Shown here: piece after piece, positions 33,741 through 47,158 of the stretch | Numbering within the stretch: the stretch's first letter is position 1 | Layout: each line of letters opens with the position of its first letter | NCBI GenBank assembly: GCA_958510875.1 | Contig: OY294070.1 | Coordinates: 115,362,703 to 115,426,702, forward strand | DNA from: Endomychus coccineus | Taxonomy: Eukaryota; Arthropoda; Insecta; Coleoptera; Endomychidae | Length of the DNA: 64,000 bases | Reading direction: 5' to 3' | Program-made: the position numbers and the translations under genes | Notes under the pieces: generated by a model | Databases searched by the model: none | Seen by the model: only the letters and a program-made list of their open reading frames with translations | Told to the model about the DNA's origin: nothing

Positions 33741-34051
33741 AAAATACAGTAGACGTAAGTGTAAATGTGACCCACATTCCAAGAATTTACAAAAAAATCA
33801 TACCTGGGTCGAGAATCATTATAACGTTCTCCATTATTCGTAATTGTGTTGCTTTTTTCGTTCAAAAAGAAATACCAACCAATCATATCACCTGCATGAA
33901 GTCAATTTACAACATAAAATGGTTGTTAAAAATCACTTCTCCTTCTGCAACAATATTATTAAAAATGTATTGAACGAAAACTGTGCTTCATCGTCCTATA
34001 ATTTATATTCCTGTGATGCGCTATTTCGCAGATATGACCCACATGAAAAAA

Positions 34052-34054
<3 letters not shown>

Positions 34055-34130
<76 letters not shown>
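34055..34130. repeat. (TA)n microsatellite
   Basis: About 38 uninterrupted TA units directly left of a 179-base hairpin element. Confidence 0.98.
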
Positions 34131-34134
<4 letters not shown>

Positions 34135-34309
34135 GAACTGGATTCTCGGGTATTGATCCGCGTTCTGTGGTTTCGGTCCTCAAAAGGACCAATTTCACGA
34201 CGTTTCGGCAAAGTCGCATTTGCCATCTTCAGGTGATCCGACCGTAGGGTCTGGAAAATCTAGGCGAAACCACACAACGCGGATCAATACCCGAGAATCC
34301 AGTTCTACA
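34131..34309. mobile_element. 179-base hairpin element with hammerhead-like core
   Basis: The first 45 and last 45 bases are inverted copies with one mismatch (TGTAGAACTGGATTCTCGGG at the left end). The middle carries a second small hairpin (GGTCCTCAAAAGGACC) and, on the minus strand, a hammerhead-like motif. TA microsatellites abut or lie close to both sides. It has no frame. It may derive from the terminal region of a Penelope-like element. Confidence 0.75.
34195..34236 (-). ncRNA. hammerhead-like ribozyme motif inside the hairpin element
   Basis: Read on the minus strand: stem I UCAC (34236-34233), core CUGAAGA (34232-34226), U, stem II GGCAAA-UGCGAC-UUUGCC with six perfect pairs, GAAAC, GUC (34201-34199) and GUGA (34198-34195), which closes stem I. 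Every core position fits CUGANGA...GAAA...GUC. Layout and core equal those of 11335-11377, but both stems have different paired bases. Such compensatory change supports real folding. Stem III is again only two pairs with no loop. Confidence 0.6.
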
Positions 34310-34336
34310 CATTACGTCCGCGAGAACCTAAGAAGA

Positions 34337-36000
<1,664 letters not shown>

Positions 36001-36012
36001 AATTCCCCTAAA
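36001..36012 (-). promoter_or_regulatory. polypurine tract of the LTR element
   Basis: The minus strand reads TTTAGGGGAATT directly before the 3' LTR. This is the expected place and kind of primer for plus-strand DNA synthesis, though short. Confidence 0.6.
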
Positions 36013-36088
36013 TCAATTTTAACATATTAATCACATTAATATTTAAAATTTATTTATCTTTTGATTTTATTTTTATGAACTAAATTTA

Positions 36089-38128
36089 TTAATAATTATA
36101 CTTGTATATTTGATCAATATTAAATATTCCCCTTATCTTTCCGTTTTCAGGATTCATTAATTCATAACTATTTTCAGCATTTTCATTCATGACTACATAT
36201 GGACCTTCAAAAGCAAAACATAATTTTCCACATATATTCTTTTTATTATTAGTTACTCTCATTGCTCTCACTATTACTAATTCACCTATTTCAAATTTAA
36301 TTAACCTTCCTCTTTTTCTCATTTCCCTATTCATATACTTTCTTGCATTTCTTTCTAACCTATTACTGATATCTTTCAAAATTTCATTTCGCTCTACTGA
36401 ATTTTCATCTAACCATTTTCTATCTGGTTCTTCGCCTTTCATTATTAATACAGGTGTTTTCTCTGTTGTAGTATTTGGACAATGATTTAAACATTTTTCT
36501 ACTCTGGATATTGATTCATCCCATTGACGATGTTTACCCTCACAAGATATTCTCAGATATTTTATTACTTCCTGTATATAACGTTCTGATGGATTGGATT
36601 GAGGATGTCTGATGCTTGTTAATTGATGAAAAATTAAATTCCTTTTGCAAAAATACTTGAAACGTATGTTTTTGAAATATGTTGCGTTATCTGTAATTAA
36701 CTTTCTTGGCCTACCAATTTCTTCAAAATAGTTTTCTAACTTATGCATTACTTCTCTACTTTTTGTCGTTTTGCAAGCATATAATTTTATATATTTAGAA
36801 AATAAATCTACTACAACCAAAATATGTCTATTTCCTTTTTCTGTTACTATTAACTCACTTAAAAAATCTATTGCTACTATTTCTAAACATTCCTTTACTA
36901 TAATACTCTTTGCTAAATTGTGGTTAATTATATTTTTAGGCTTTGCTCTTTGACATATGTCACATTTCTTTGTGATTTCTTTTGCAATTTGGTAATCTCC
37001 TTTACCTATATAATTTTCTCTGAATATGAGCCACATTTTCCTTGCTCCTATGTGATTGAATTCACTATGTAAATGATTTAAAATTTTTAAAGTTAGGTCT
37101 TGATTTATTCTGTATAATTCTTTCCTACCTATATCTTGTAAATAAACTCCCTCTTTGATTTTACATTTCTTTTTATCCTTCTCTGATAAAGTACTTTGAT
37201 TGTTTTTAATGCTCTCTAATGAAAATAAACCCCTTACTTCTAATAAAATATTTGCTCCTACTTTATATTTCCTTTTATCAATTTTTAAATTCCCCTCTTC
37301 TCTTGTTAAAGTATCAGCTATTATATTTAATTTTCCTGGAATATGTTTTATTTCAAAATCATATTCCTGCAATAACAAAATCCATCTTTGAATCCTACTG
37401 TTTACAAACTTGTTTTTAAATATACTTGTTAATGCACTATGATCAGTTTCTACCCTTACTTTATTCCCTAACAAATAAAATCTTAATTTCTTTACACAAA
37501 AAACTATACTTGCTAATTCTAATTCAGTAACGCTGTAATTTTTTTCATGAACTTTTGTCATTCTTGACACAAAACTTATAGGCACTTCTTCATTATTTTG
37601 TTTTTGTAATAAAACACCACTGAATCTTTGTTTAGAAGCATCTGTTCTTAATATGAAAGGTTTATCATATTGTGCATGATAGACTTTTAATTTTTTAATG
37701 AAAATATCTTTTAAATTTTGGAAAGCTTCGTGTCTTTCATTATCCCATTTCCATTTTACCCCTTTCTTAAGTAATTCTACTAATGGAATCTCCTTCTGAC
37801 TTAAATCAGGAATGAGCCTTTTGAAATAATTTATTAGACCTAAGAATCCCCTCAAAGTTTTAAGATTGGTGGGTCTTTTGAAATTTTTTATTACATCTAA
37901 TCTATCTACATCCATTTCTAAACCTTCCCTCGTTAATTTATAACCCAAAAATTTAATTTCTGTTTTATAGAATTCACATTTCTCAATATTTATTTTTAAA
38001 CCTGCTATATCTAATTCGTTCAAAACTAATTTTATGTGATCTTTATGTTCTTCTACTGTTCTAGAAAATATTAATATGTCATCGATATAATGAACTACAA
38101 AAATTTCAAATTTATTTAATATTTGCAA
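36089..38128 (-). pseudogene. pol: Gypsy pol fragment: RT end, RNase H, integrase
   Basis: A 679-residue frame. The RT part starts just before the catalytic YIDD box (residues 14-17), so fingers and palm upstream are gone. The thumb and connection follow, with FLGYKL and TLRGFLGLINYFKRLIP. RNase H lies at about residues 155-280, with D163 in TDAS, E202 or E204 in TELE and the TDH box near 229. Integrase has a zinc region with H353, H359, C389 and C392, then a catalytic core with D421, D480 and E515. A C-terminal part runs to TAA at 36089. RNase H and integrase look intact, while protease and most of RT are absent. The frame overlaps the end of gag by 17 bases in another frame, marking the deletion junction. 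Confidence 0.93.
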
Positions 38129-39089
38129 TGGCTATTGCCTCAGATATTTGACTTCGATACTGTCTTGAAATGTATAAAACTATCTCTTCCTCTCTCATTT
38201 TAGGTTCTAAATATTGTGCTTCATTATATAGGCTAAGTGCATAAGCACTCATGCTTTTTCTAGTCCCTTCTATATACTTCCTAAAATATAACCTTTCTCG
38301 ACATTTCGACTGCTCATTTTCACCCCAAAAATTATTTAAAAACTCATCTATAAACTCATCTAAACTATTTAATTCCCTTTCTTTGCAATTGAACCACAAC
38401 AAAGGTTCATCAACCAATCGTTCTCTTATTAATTTTTTCATTCTCTCTATATTCCTTTCATACTGTATTTCATTTTTCAAATCTTTAACAAAAATGCATG
38501 GATGTAATAATTTTATGTTTCCATTAAATTTTATTGTATTCTCATGACCTACATTTCTGTATTCTATATTCATTCTCTCTTCGGATCTATTCTCAATTCT
38601 TTTTATTCTTTCATCTTGTTCATTTATCATTTTTTTCTGATTTTCTCTTATACTTTGTACATTCACATTTACATTCTCTTCAATATTCTTCCCCATATCA
38701 TTCATTCTATTTTCCATAATATCTATTTCTTTCTCTACATTATTAAACTTTCTATTTACAAAACTATTATATTCTTCTAATTTATTATCTATACTTTCTT
38801 CAACATGTTGTCTTATTTCCTTTTTCTCAGTTTCAACTATTCTCATAATTTCCTCAGTTCTTTTATCAAATTTATCATTCACTCTCTTAAGTTCATCTCT
38901 TATTTCATTCATACCTTGTTCAATTTTAGCATTTGTTTCCTTCGTTTCATTAGCTTTTAAATTTAAACTTTCAAGCAATCTCATTATTTGTGATTGACTA
39001 TCTATTATTGGTGGTCTTTCTGCACTAATCATTTCACCCTCTTGATCAAATCCTATCAATTCTGGAGTCCTCTGTCTATCTCCTTCCAT
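38112..39089 (-). CDS. gag: Gypsy gag, C-terminally truncated
   Basis: ATG at 39089 opens 325 residues. The first 35 are acidic and polar. Residues of about 40-180 are rich in E, K, N and R in a heptad-like pattern, probably coiled coil. The stretch from about 190 on resembles the capsid region of retrotransposon Gag (a block with FVKDLKNEI, WFNCKERELNSLDEFIDEFL and MSAYALSLYNEAQYL). The frame ends abruptly in IAIANIK at the junction with the pol remnant. A zinc-knuckle nucleocapsid is missing and was presumably removed by the same deletion. Gag would form the particle in the cytoplasm; whether this shortened one could is unknown. Confidence 0.8.
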   Translation of the reverse strand: MEGDRQRTPELIGFDQEGEMISAERPPIIDSQSQIMRLLESLNLKANETKETNAKIEQGMNEIRDELKRVNDKFDKRTEEIMRIVETEKKEIRQHVEESIDNKLEEYNSFVNRKFNNVEKEIDIMENRMNDMGKNIEENVNVNVQSIRENQKKMINEQDERIKRIENRSEERMNIEYRNVGHENTIKFNGNIKLLHPCIFVKDLKNEIQYERNIERMKKLIRERLVDEPLLWFNCKERELNSLDEFIDEFLNNFWGENEQSKCRERLYFRKYIEGTRKSMSAYALSLYNEAQYLEPKMREEEIVLYISRQYRSQISEAIAIANIK

Positions 39090-39161
39090 TTTTACTTTCT
39101 TATTAATTAATCTAGTTCTTTAAATTATTTTGATACGCGGTTCTATTTCTTTTTTCAAATG

Positions 39162-39180
39162 GCCTCACGTTTGAGCGACA
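39162..39180 (-). promoter_or_regulatory. primer-binding site, tRNA-Lys-like
   Basis: Directly after the 5' LTR the minus strand reads TGTCGCTCAAACGTGAGGC. It follows the tRNA-Lys primer site TGGCGCCCAACGTGGGGC with three substitutions and one extra A. The position is as required for starting minus-strand DNA. Confidence 0.6.
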
Positions 39181-40745
39181 ATTATTAAGAAAACTCTTAC
39201 TGAGTTTTTATTTATTTAATAATTATAATTTATTCTTCCGGCTAGCTTTTTATTTTGTTTATTTTGAATAATAATGAACTTTCTCTTTTTTATATTATTT
39301 TATTTTATGGAATTAAACACAATATTCTTTGAATGTTAAAAAGTTTCTATATTTAAATCTCTATGACTCTATTTATCTCGGGTTTCTAATTTACAATTTT
39401 ATTTTATGTTCTAAGCATAGAACTAGCTTTAACCTCAAAACTATTCAATATTAATAGTTGTTTACAAAATTACAAACGACAATCTTTCTTTCAGATTTAC
39501 AAATAACACTACAATGGAAATATAATAAACAAACTTACTTTTAGTTTATATCCAAAAGTGTGTTTAACTATGTTGGCAATTTTCGATTTAATTCTTTTAT
39601 AATTTCGTTGATGATTCACTTTTACACAATACTATGCTTTTTCACAATAATCACAGGTAACTAATTTGGATTACTTCTTCTTGAGACTCAGGAACTGTTG
39701 ATAATACTTTGTTTTATCCTTTTAGATAAAACATGAAACTTTTCGATGATTTATTGAAATTATTGATGATTGGCAATCGTTGGAGACTTCTTCTTAATTG
39801 AAGGTTATTACAGCCTTTTTACTGGATTCAGATACATGGAATAATCGTTGACTTTTAATAAAACTTATTAACTTTGGTTTCTTTGAACCTATCGAAGTTT
39901 GGAACACTTTCGTTCAATTGGAGGTTATTATAGGTTATAAAATTTTGGTGAGTTGCAGTAGTACTTTCAGTCTACAGATGTAATGGCAAACTAAACTTAT
40001 TTACTTCCAGATTCGTTTTTATAGGCCTCCAAAACCGACGCAACTTTATGTCATAAACAACCTATGAGATGATTGCTTTTCAAATCAAGGATGCCAAGTT
40101 AATTGTTGTGAAACTGACACAAGTCTTCATTGTTACCAGATTGACATTAGAAATTCCTATTGACCAATCAGAATTTAGTATTCTTTACTTTTTGAATTAT
40201 TTGAGATTTTCAACTTATTTTAATTGTTAGCGATTCCTTCTTTTTAAATTAATATTGCCTACATTTTTCCCCACACTTTGGTATAATTTAACCTATGATT
40301 GGGTTATTATTAATATGATTATTCCCATATTTATGGTTTTCTTGACAGTTACTTATTCTTAAATCTAATACATATCATATTATATCAATAACATTCTTTT
40401 AACATTATATAACTCAAATTTACTAATCCTAACTTACATCTATAACATTATTCAATGTTTTGTACTATCTCATGATAGTTTTGTAATCACTTTACTTATG
40501 ATTTATGATTTCGTTACACTGAACGTTTCTTCACTTTCACTGAAGTTCTTGTTTATCACTTCTTATACTATTACATCGTTGTTTATTATGCTTTACATTG
40601 TTAATATTAATATCCTAACTATTATTTAGCTTTTATTATTGTTTTTAATTCCATAAAATATTTTTTATTTGATCTTTTCTGATTTTCATAGTTCGGTAAG
40701 TTATTATTTTTAAATTTTTATTGTCTATGAAATGAAATCATAACA
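39181..40745 (-). repeat. 5' LTR
   Basis: Direct partner of 34436-36000; see that entry. The transcription start should lie inside. Confidence 0.93.
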
Positions 40746-40756
40746 ATATATATATA

Positions 40757-41506
40757 TTGTACGGTTCCGGCAGTTTACGTGGAAAATATGAATTTGGGTG
40801 AAGATTATCAAGAGAGCAAAGTTGTAGAGCGGAAAATTTCCTATTTTGATATTTCAAGACTTTTTCTGAAATTGCGTATTTTCACCGCTAGAACGCGCCA
40901 TAGAAAGTGCGCGGCTCTAGATAATCAGCTTTTTAAGTGATTTTTCACAATTTCAGTGTGAAATACTAGTTTTGGTGAAAATTTCCAAGTTTTAGAACGG
41001 AACTATTTTCATGTTGCAAAAGTTTCTTCCCTAATTGCGTATTTTCTCCCCTACAACGCGCCGTAGGACCTTCGCGGCTATAAAAGATCAGCCTTGTGAG
41101 TGATTTATCACGTTTTGAGATCGGGATAATCCTGATGATGTTGTAGAAGAAGAGATTGAAGTTTGCCCTAATATTGATATGAGTTTGCTGAATAATTCAT
41201 TTGAAGCATCATAGTCAGAAAAACTTGAAACATAAAATTAATTTTCTGTTCTACAACTTTGCTCTCTTGATAATTTTCACCAAAATCAATATTTCACACT
41301 GGAAATGTGGAAAATGACTCAAAAAGCTGATTATCTATAACCGGGCATATGCTATGGCTAATTCTAGCGGTGAAAATACGCAATTTAAAAAAAAGTCGTG
41401 AAACATGAAAAAATGAAAATTTCCTCTCTACAACATTGCTCACCTGATAATTTTCAACAAAATTCATATTTTTCACGTAAAGCATAAAATCGCTGGAAAA
41501 GTACAA
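40757..41506. mobile_element. hairpin element in the TA repeat, with repeated arm modules
   Basis: Inverted ends TTGTAC and GTACAA lie inside TATATA on both sides. The arms match over 300 bases or more (for example TTATCAAGAGAGCAAAGTTG near 40805 against CAACTTTGCTCTCTTGATAA near 41259, and again CAACATTGCTCACCTGATAA near 41430). A module with CGTATTTTCACCGCTAGAAC occurs twice in the left half (40876, 41036) in diverged form, so the arms contain direct as well as inverted repeats. No frame. Confidence 0.75.
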
Positions 41507-42536
41507 TATATATATATGGCAAAATGGCGCATTACAGGAAAATAAATTATGGAAAGTCAATTCTTGTATTTTGACCATAGAATTCACAGTTTTCTTGTAA
41601 ATTGCAAGAAACGGCCAAAAATTCCAAAAAGAATGTATATATACATGTATCTTACAAATCACCCCTCCGTTCATCTGCGGGTTGTGACATTAGTGTTCTA
41701 GAAATAGAAAGCTCCACAAAAAACCACGTCTGTATGCTGCTCAAATTTTTCACGTTTCAAACGATTTTTATGTCTAATTTCGGTGGACTAATATGCCACT
41801 CAACAGCAGACGAGAAAATGAGTTCCCAGAAAATCTATAATCACCGTAATCGTCTGGTAGCAAGTAATAATGGAAGATTACCTAATGATATTGGTTGAGG
41901 ATAATGAACTGTTAGATAACATAATAATTGTTTTCGTGTAATCGAATAACAAACTATCAACCAGCTAGATTCAATTAATTTCAATGCTGCAATGAAATTC
42001 GATTTTCTGAGTTAAATTGTTAGGATAAGAACAGCGAATTTACCTCAATCGCCTCACTGCACCTGCATGATTACTGTAATTTGAGTCGGCCTTGGCCGGA
42101 TTATCTGTAATTATTAACGTTTTTAATAAAATGTAAATGGGATTTTCCACATATTCATGATAAAAAGTCGGACTTTATGAAATATTACCTTCTAAAAATC
42201 ACAAATATGTTTGATAATGAGATGTATTGAAAAAGATCTGGAATATTATAATACTGATTCATATTGTTCCGGTGGTTTATCTCTAAAAATAATTTTTTTT
42301 CAATGTTTTGAGTTCGGATGCTCGTTAATCATATTCAGTATTGAACTCCAACCATTATGAAGGTAATGGCAAGGTCGGTAATTTCCATCAGGTCACGCTT
42401 TAGTTATTTATATATTTATTTATCATAAAATCAAGATTCTTGTTATTATTTTTCAATTGTACAATGCACTGCATGAGGCGCCATTTTGTGTCAATTATGT
42501 ATGTTGGAATTGTATTTATTTTCAAATTTCACAATA
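41507..42536. other. stretch without a recognised gene
   Basis: Nothing recognised. Frames at 41602-41898 have no family features. Confidence 0.4.
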
Positions 42537-43455
42537 TACAGAGTGTCCCAGGTTTTAGTAGCAGAACTTCAACAGTCGATAGAAAATTTGATTTTGAGAA
42601 AAAAAGTTCCTATTAACATATATGCACAGACGCTTAGTTTTTACGATACAGGGTGTTGAAATTGAAAAAAAAATTTCGTTTTTTGCGAATATCTCCGGAA
42701 CCGTTTATCGTACAGATAACAGCTTTTGCAAGCATTTTTTACTCATAGTAAGCTATGTTCTATGTGATAAAAAAATTTTTTTTAGTCATAATTGGTGAAG
42801 ATTTTGAAGGGGTAGTGGGTGTTTTATCCCCCAACTTCTACGCCACTGGAAACAATACGGTTTTGAGACAACCGTTTGAACCGCCAATGTTTTCTACACC
42901 AAAAAGTTGACCATTTTCGAGAAAAATCAACTTTTATGTTGAAAAATATGGTCAATTCTTACTAATTATACAAAATTTATTCAAACGTTAGAAAAAGTAA
43001 CAAAACCAAAAAATTGCCCATGTTTTTCAACATAAAAGTTGATTTTTCTCGGAAACGGTCAATTTAAGAGCTTATTACCAGGAGTACCTTTTTTGTGTAG
43101 AAAACTTCGGCCGTTCAAATGGTTGTCTCAAAACCGTTATTTCTTAGTGGCGTAGAAGTTGGGGAGAAAAAAACCCACTACCCCTTCAAAATCTTGACTA
43201 ATTATGACTAAAAAAAATTTTTTATCACACAGAACATAGCTTACTATAAGTAGAAAACGCTTGCGAAAGCTGTTTTCTGTACAAAAAACGGTTCCGGAGA
43301 TATTCGCAAAAAACGAAATTTTTTTTTCAATTCCAACACCCTATATCTCAAAAACAAAGCGTCTGTGCATATATGTTAATAGGAACTTTTTTTCTCAAAA
43401 TCAAATTTTTTATCGACTGTTGAAGTACTGCTACTAAAACCTGGGACACCCTGTA
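42537..43455. mobile_element. hairpin element, inner-arm family, copy 2
   Basis: The left end TACAGAGTGTCCCAGGTTTT and the right end AAAACCTGGGACACCCTGTA are inverted. The inner arms (from about 42650 and up to 43330) contain CGAATATCTCCGGAACCGTT and match copies at 17001-17929 and 53092-53891. The outer 110 bases resemble those of 53092-53891 only in part (TTCCTATTAACATATATGC) and differ at the very ends. No frame. Its right end touches the next palindrome without a gap. Confidence 0.87.
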
Positions 43456-43703
43456 TATAGGATGTCCGGAAATGGTGCGTACAACGGAAGACCACAAATT
43501 CCTTCGCCGAAAATATAATGATTTAACTCAATTTACCTATATACAAAGTTGCTTAGTTTGGGCGCTATAGAGGGTTTCAAAATTTTTTTTCTACATTCTT
43601 CCATATAAGCCGAAAAATCTTTGATAGATATCATACAGTTCTTAGTTACGCATTCCTACCTGCAAATTACAGCTTTTTATGGATGAAACCCTGATTTCGG
43701 AAA

Positions 43704-44844
43704 TTACAGGGTGTTTAAAAACTTGGTTACAATAAATTATCCACTCATATTTTTTGTAACCCCCAATTTCTTTTCTGGACAGTTACTTTCACTTAGAAAC
43801 TATTCACTCTCATACAAAATTTTAGTTGGGCAAACGTTTAGATACAAAAAAGTATTTTCTAAATCCCTACAATCCTGAATCAGTAATTGTAACTTAACAC
43901 AAATGAAGTTGACTATGATTTAGGTACCTAAAGGAAGTCTAATGAACAATTAATTACCTAATGTTACAACAAATGTTCAAAAAGGCCAACATTTTCTTGT
44001 AACCATGTGTTATTTCTACGTCGAAAGTTAAGTTGTACTCTTCGTAGTAGAACGGGGTTCCAAAGGGTGTTGGCAACATTTGAAATTGAACAATTTAAAT
44101 CTTCCTCATTTTCAATAGGAGATGAGTGAATTTTTGTTTTCATGGCACCTCATAAAAAATCACAGGGTGTTAGGTCCAGTGATCTTTCTGTCCATTTTAC
44201 AGGAGCATATTTCCCTCTTCCAATCCACCGATTTGGATAAATCGTATTTAAATACTGACGCACTGCTAACGAAAAATGTGGCGGAGTATCATCATGCATA
44301 AACCACATATTTTGGAGTAGTAATAAGGGCAAATCATCTAGTAAAGTGGTTAATGTTTATTGTAAAAAAATTAAATAATTATTTCCGTTTAAGTTTTTTG
44401 GTATAATAACTGGACCTATTAGGAGATTGTCAATCATTCCTCCCCACATATTAACACAAGACCCATAAACTAACAAAATATCTATTTGTTCGGCATATGA
44501 ATAATCAAAATTCAAAGATAAACTGTAAAAAGAAAAATACGAAAACTTAAACGCAGTTCAGTTCGAATGATATGATAGTAATATGCTCTTTTTTATTTGT
44601 CAAATTAATCATAGCCAACTTTTAGTAAAACTTTATTTGTGTTAAGTTACAGTTACGGATTCAGGCTTGTAGGAATTTAGAAAATATTTTTTGTTGCCAA
44701 ATCGTTTGTCAACTAAGATTTTGTGAGAGAGTAAATAGCTCTAAATAAAAGTGAGAAGAAAAAAATTGGTAGTGATTATACAGAGGGCTACAAAAAATAT
44801 GGGTGGATAATTTATTGTGACCAAGTTTTTAAGCGCCCTGTAAT
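43704..44844 (-). mobile_element. mariner-like element, internally deleted
   Basis: The ends TTACAGGGTGTTTAAAAACT and, reversed, TTACAGGGCGCTTAAAAACT begin inverted repeats of about 220 bases. The target TA can be read as the TA within TTACAGGG and CCCTGTAA. A minus-strand transposase remnant lies inside, related to that of 28537-30861, but the N-terminal half is missing. The element lies at the centre of another palindrome. Confidence 0.8.
44000..44500 (-). pseudogene. mariner-like transposase remnant
   Basis: On the minus strand: NMWGGMIDNLLIGPVIIPKN (about 44455-44395), then MWFMHDDTPPHFSLAVRQYL with the second catalytic aspartate and WTERSLDLTPCDFL with the third (SPDL reads SLDL). A stop follows in place of the next tryptophan, and the C-terminus (WGAMKTKIHSSPIENEEDL) runs on to about 44000. 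The first catalytic block and the DNA-binding domains are absent. The spacing between aspartates resembles that in 29249-30292, so both belong to one family. Confidence 0.8.
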
Positions 44845-44984
44845 TTTATAATTCAGGGTGTCTGCCGTAAAAAGCTGTAATTTGCAGGTACAAACGCGTG
44901 GCTGAAAATGAATAAAATCTAACAACGGTTTTTCGACTGATTTGAAAAAATGTGAAAAAGTATTTTAAATGCCCCAGGCCAATT

Positions 44985-45960
44985 CTGGGCAGAAATAATA
45001 AAATATTTAATCAAATCGTCTAACCATGGAAAATTGAGCTGACAACTATGTTTTATGGAAAAAAATTCAATACCTATTCATACCACCATTTATAAAATCC
45101 TCAATTGAAACTGTACAGGAAGCCAATCTGATCTTTACAAACTTCCCCAACAACATCAGAGATATTCAGGAAATTCCCACTTCTAAATCAAGATTAATCA
45201 AAAACACTATTCCACCACTGTATGATGTTACCTGGTTATAAAACTGGTTAAAAAAATAGGAAATTTTCTTACCGAAAGAGTATGGTTAGCAGAACAAAAT
45301 GTATCAAGAAATTTGAGTGAACTACATATAAGAATATAGAGAGAATTGAAGATTCAATATCAGAGGATCAAAGCGTTCTTCCAATTGGATCATCAAACTG
45401 AAATGAACACAGTCAACACAATAAATTCTGATTACAATCTAAAATTCATCTTTGAAGACCAAGCAATTTTAGTTAACAAAAATTCACGGAAAATACTGCA
45501 AGAAAAATTAACATCTTCAAAATTTCTGCTACCCAAATCGGACACCCTAGAAGGTAGATGGTCCGACGATATTGTACAGTGGAAAACATTCTTCCAAAAA
45601 CCAAATTTGGGTATGGATGAAAAAGTTTCATGGAGACTAGTTAAAAATCGACTGGTAGATCTTGTCGGACTCCGAGAATATAATATATGTCCCTTTTGTT
45701 ACAATCCAACTGGCACAGGTTGGCATTTGCTCATAGAATGTAATAAAACGAACGATGTATGGTCCTTTATAAAAAGGATTATAGTACGAATCACGTGCTT
45801 CCACTATTTATTTTAAAGGACTAAATTTGACAATTGAAAATAGCAATCTATTATCGCTAGAATATTTCTCTTTAAAAATATGACTGAGAACTAAAAGAGC
45901 AAACCGAGCGGGGATTCAGGCCGTTATTCTCTAATATGAGTTGCCAGCAGCAGTTCTTTG
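44985..45960 (+). pseudogene. LINE 3' end with zinc-binding RT tail
   Basis: The frame 45346-45816 (156 residues) ends with WRLVKNRLVDLVGLREYNIC and then CPFCYNPTGTGWHLLIECNK, a CxxC...H...C zinc-binding end like the zf-RVT region that closes many non-LTR polymerases. Upstream, 45050-45345 reads LWKKIQYLFIPPFIKSSIET and further pieces broken by stops. The catalytic part of the RT is missing. A TAAATAAATAAACATA-like stretch at about 45987-46000 may be the tail. The clade is not certain. Confidence 0.6.
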
Positions 45961-46880
45961 TTACGCTTTCGACTCTCTTCTTAAAAATAAATAAACATAC
46001 AAAGTATGGAAATGTTTCAACGAATGGAAATAAAACTGGAGAGGAAAAAAATGTATAACATCACTCTTACAATCTTTCGACCATTTGTCGAAACGTAAAA
46101 CTGGAATTATGCAAATTCGACGTCGATTAGCTTCGCGTCTAGAGTTTTACTATTCGCTGAATTTAATACTTTGGTTAATTACATAGAACGTCGTAAAACT
46201 TCAAGCGTTTCACTAAAATAATAATAAAAAGTTCTGAGAGTATGAGTATTTGAAGCGTACACTTCGTTAGTTCGAACTAGTTGTAAAGGAAATTGATATC
46301 GTTGTTAGTAATGTGTTCGATTTGCATTTTATGATTAAAAACGACTATTTAGCAAGAACGTGTATGACGTCAAGGATGGTTACCTTGAAACAATCTGTTC
46401 TGATTGAGATCCGATGAAATTTTCTCTTTCTATCCATATTAGTTTTTCGAACTGTTAAACTAGCTCTTCCTCCATCTTTCAATAATATCGGTTCATTGGG
46501 TTCCATTGTTAAGACGGAGTGAGGCTTTCGCCTAACAGAGTTGCTCATTGAATCGGATTATATGGAAAATGTATGTTTTCTTGTAGCGTCCAAACGGTCA
46601 ATGCATTTCGTTTGAAATTTCGACACAAACCAGATATGATGCTCTCAGTTATCTTGCATGAAAGTCAATGTTGTACCTTGAGTCATTTTCGAATTATTAC
46701 TCAGACCGTTTCGACTCTATTAGCTCTGCTTCTCGCGTCGTTCGGTGTGCTAATTATCTGGCCGATTGTAGAAAGAATTATAACAACACGTTCGCTGCTG
46801 GTTACATCTGCTGATGCGACACCCCACAAAAGGCTAGCGCGTTCCCTCGATGGCACCCAACAAAGAGCTCTAGCACACAA
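45961..46880. other. stretch without a recognised gene
   Basis: No recognised protein. Bases 46480-46850 are somewhat richer in CpG. Confidence 0.4.
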
Positions 46881-47158
46881 TTTTTTTTTGTGAGGTGGTT
46901 GAAACTCTCATGGGCATCTTGTGGACCTGTCACAAAGTTGTGTGAGAGTCCCTGAGTCTGAATTCATCCACCATATACCCACTAAACAGTCCACCTCGTG
47001 CGGTAGCTTCGATTCTGCAACTAGGGCAGTGTCGATGACACTTAGGCCTAACGGGCACATTGCATCTTGCCTCATCACTTTCTCGTGCCAACTGAAAAAT
47101 TCCGCCATCTCTGAGATTTGAACCCGCGACGTTTCTACCACTAGCTACCTGGCACACA
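46881..47158 (-). mobile_element. tRNA-derived SINE, copy 2
   Basis: Second copy of the family at 2989-3304, minus strand. It has the tRNA-like head with GGTAGCTAGTGGTAGAAAC (A-box region) and GGGTTCAAATCTC (B box), and an A tail seen as nine T at 46881-46889. GCACACA lies just outside the tail (46873-46879) and again at the head end (47152-47158), so it may be the target duplication or part of the head. Confidence 0.8.

Larger units (their letters stand above)
43456..44950. mobile_element. palindromic element interrupted at its centre
   Basis: The left arm (about 43590-43700) and right arm (about 44850-44950) are inverted copies. The best anchor is ACCTGCAAATTACAGCTTTT against AAAAGCTGTAATTTGCAGGT. 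Between them sits a separate mariner-like element (43704-44844). The left end TATAGGATGTCCGG at 43456 follows directly on the preceding hairpin; the right end is not clear. Confidence 0.6.

Noticed and set aside
36189..38780. Several plus-strand frames across the LTR element
   Set aside because: They are antisense shadows of gag and pol, which carry clear domains on the minus strand.
41124..41150. CTGATGATG near 41126
   Set aside because: No GAAA box or stem II follows.
46345..46893. Overlapping ORFs on both strands in a CpG-richer stretch
   Set aside because: No motif, no splice evidence, no agreement between strands.
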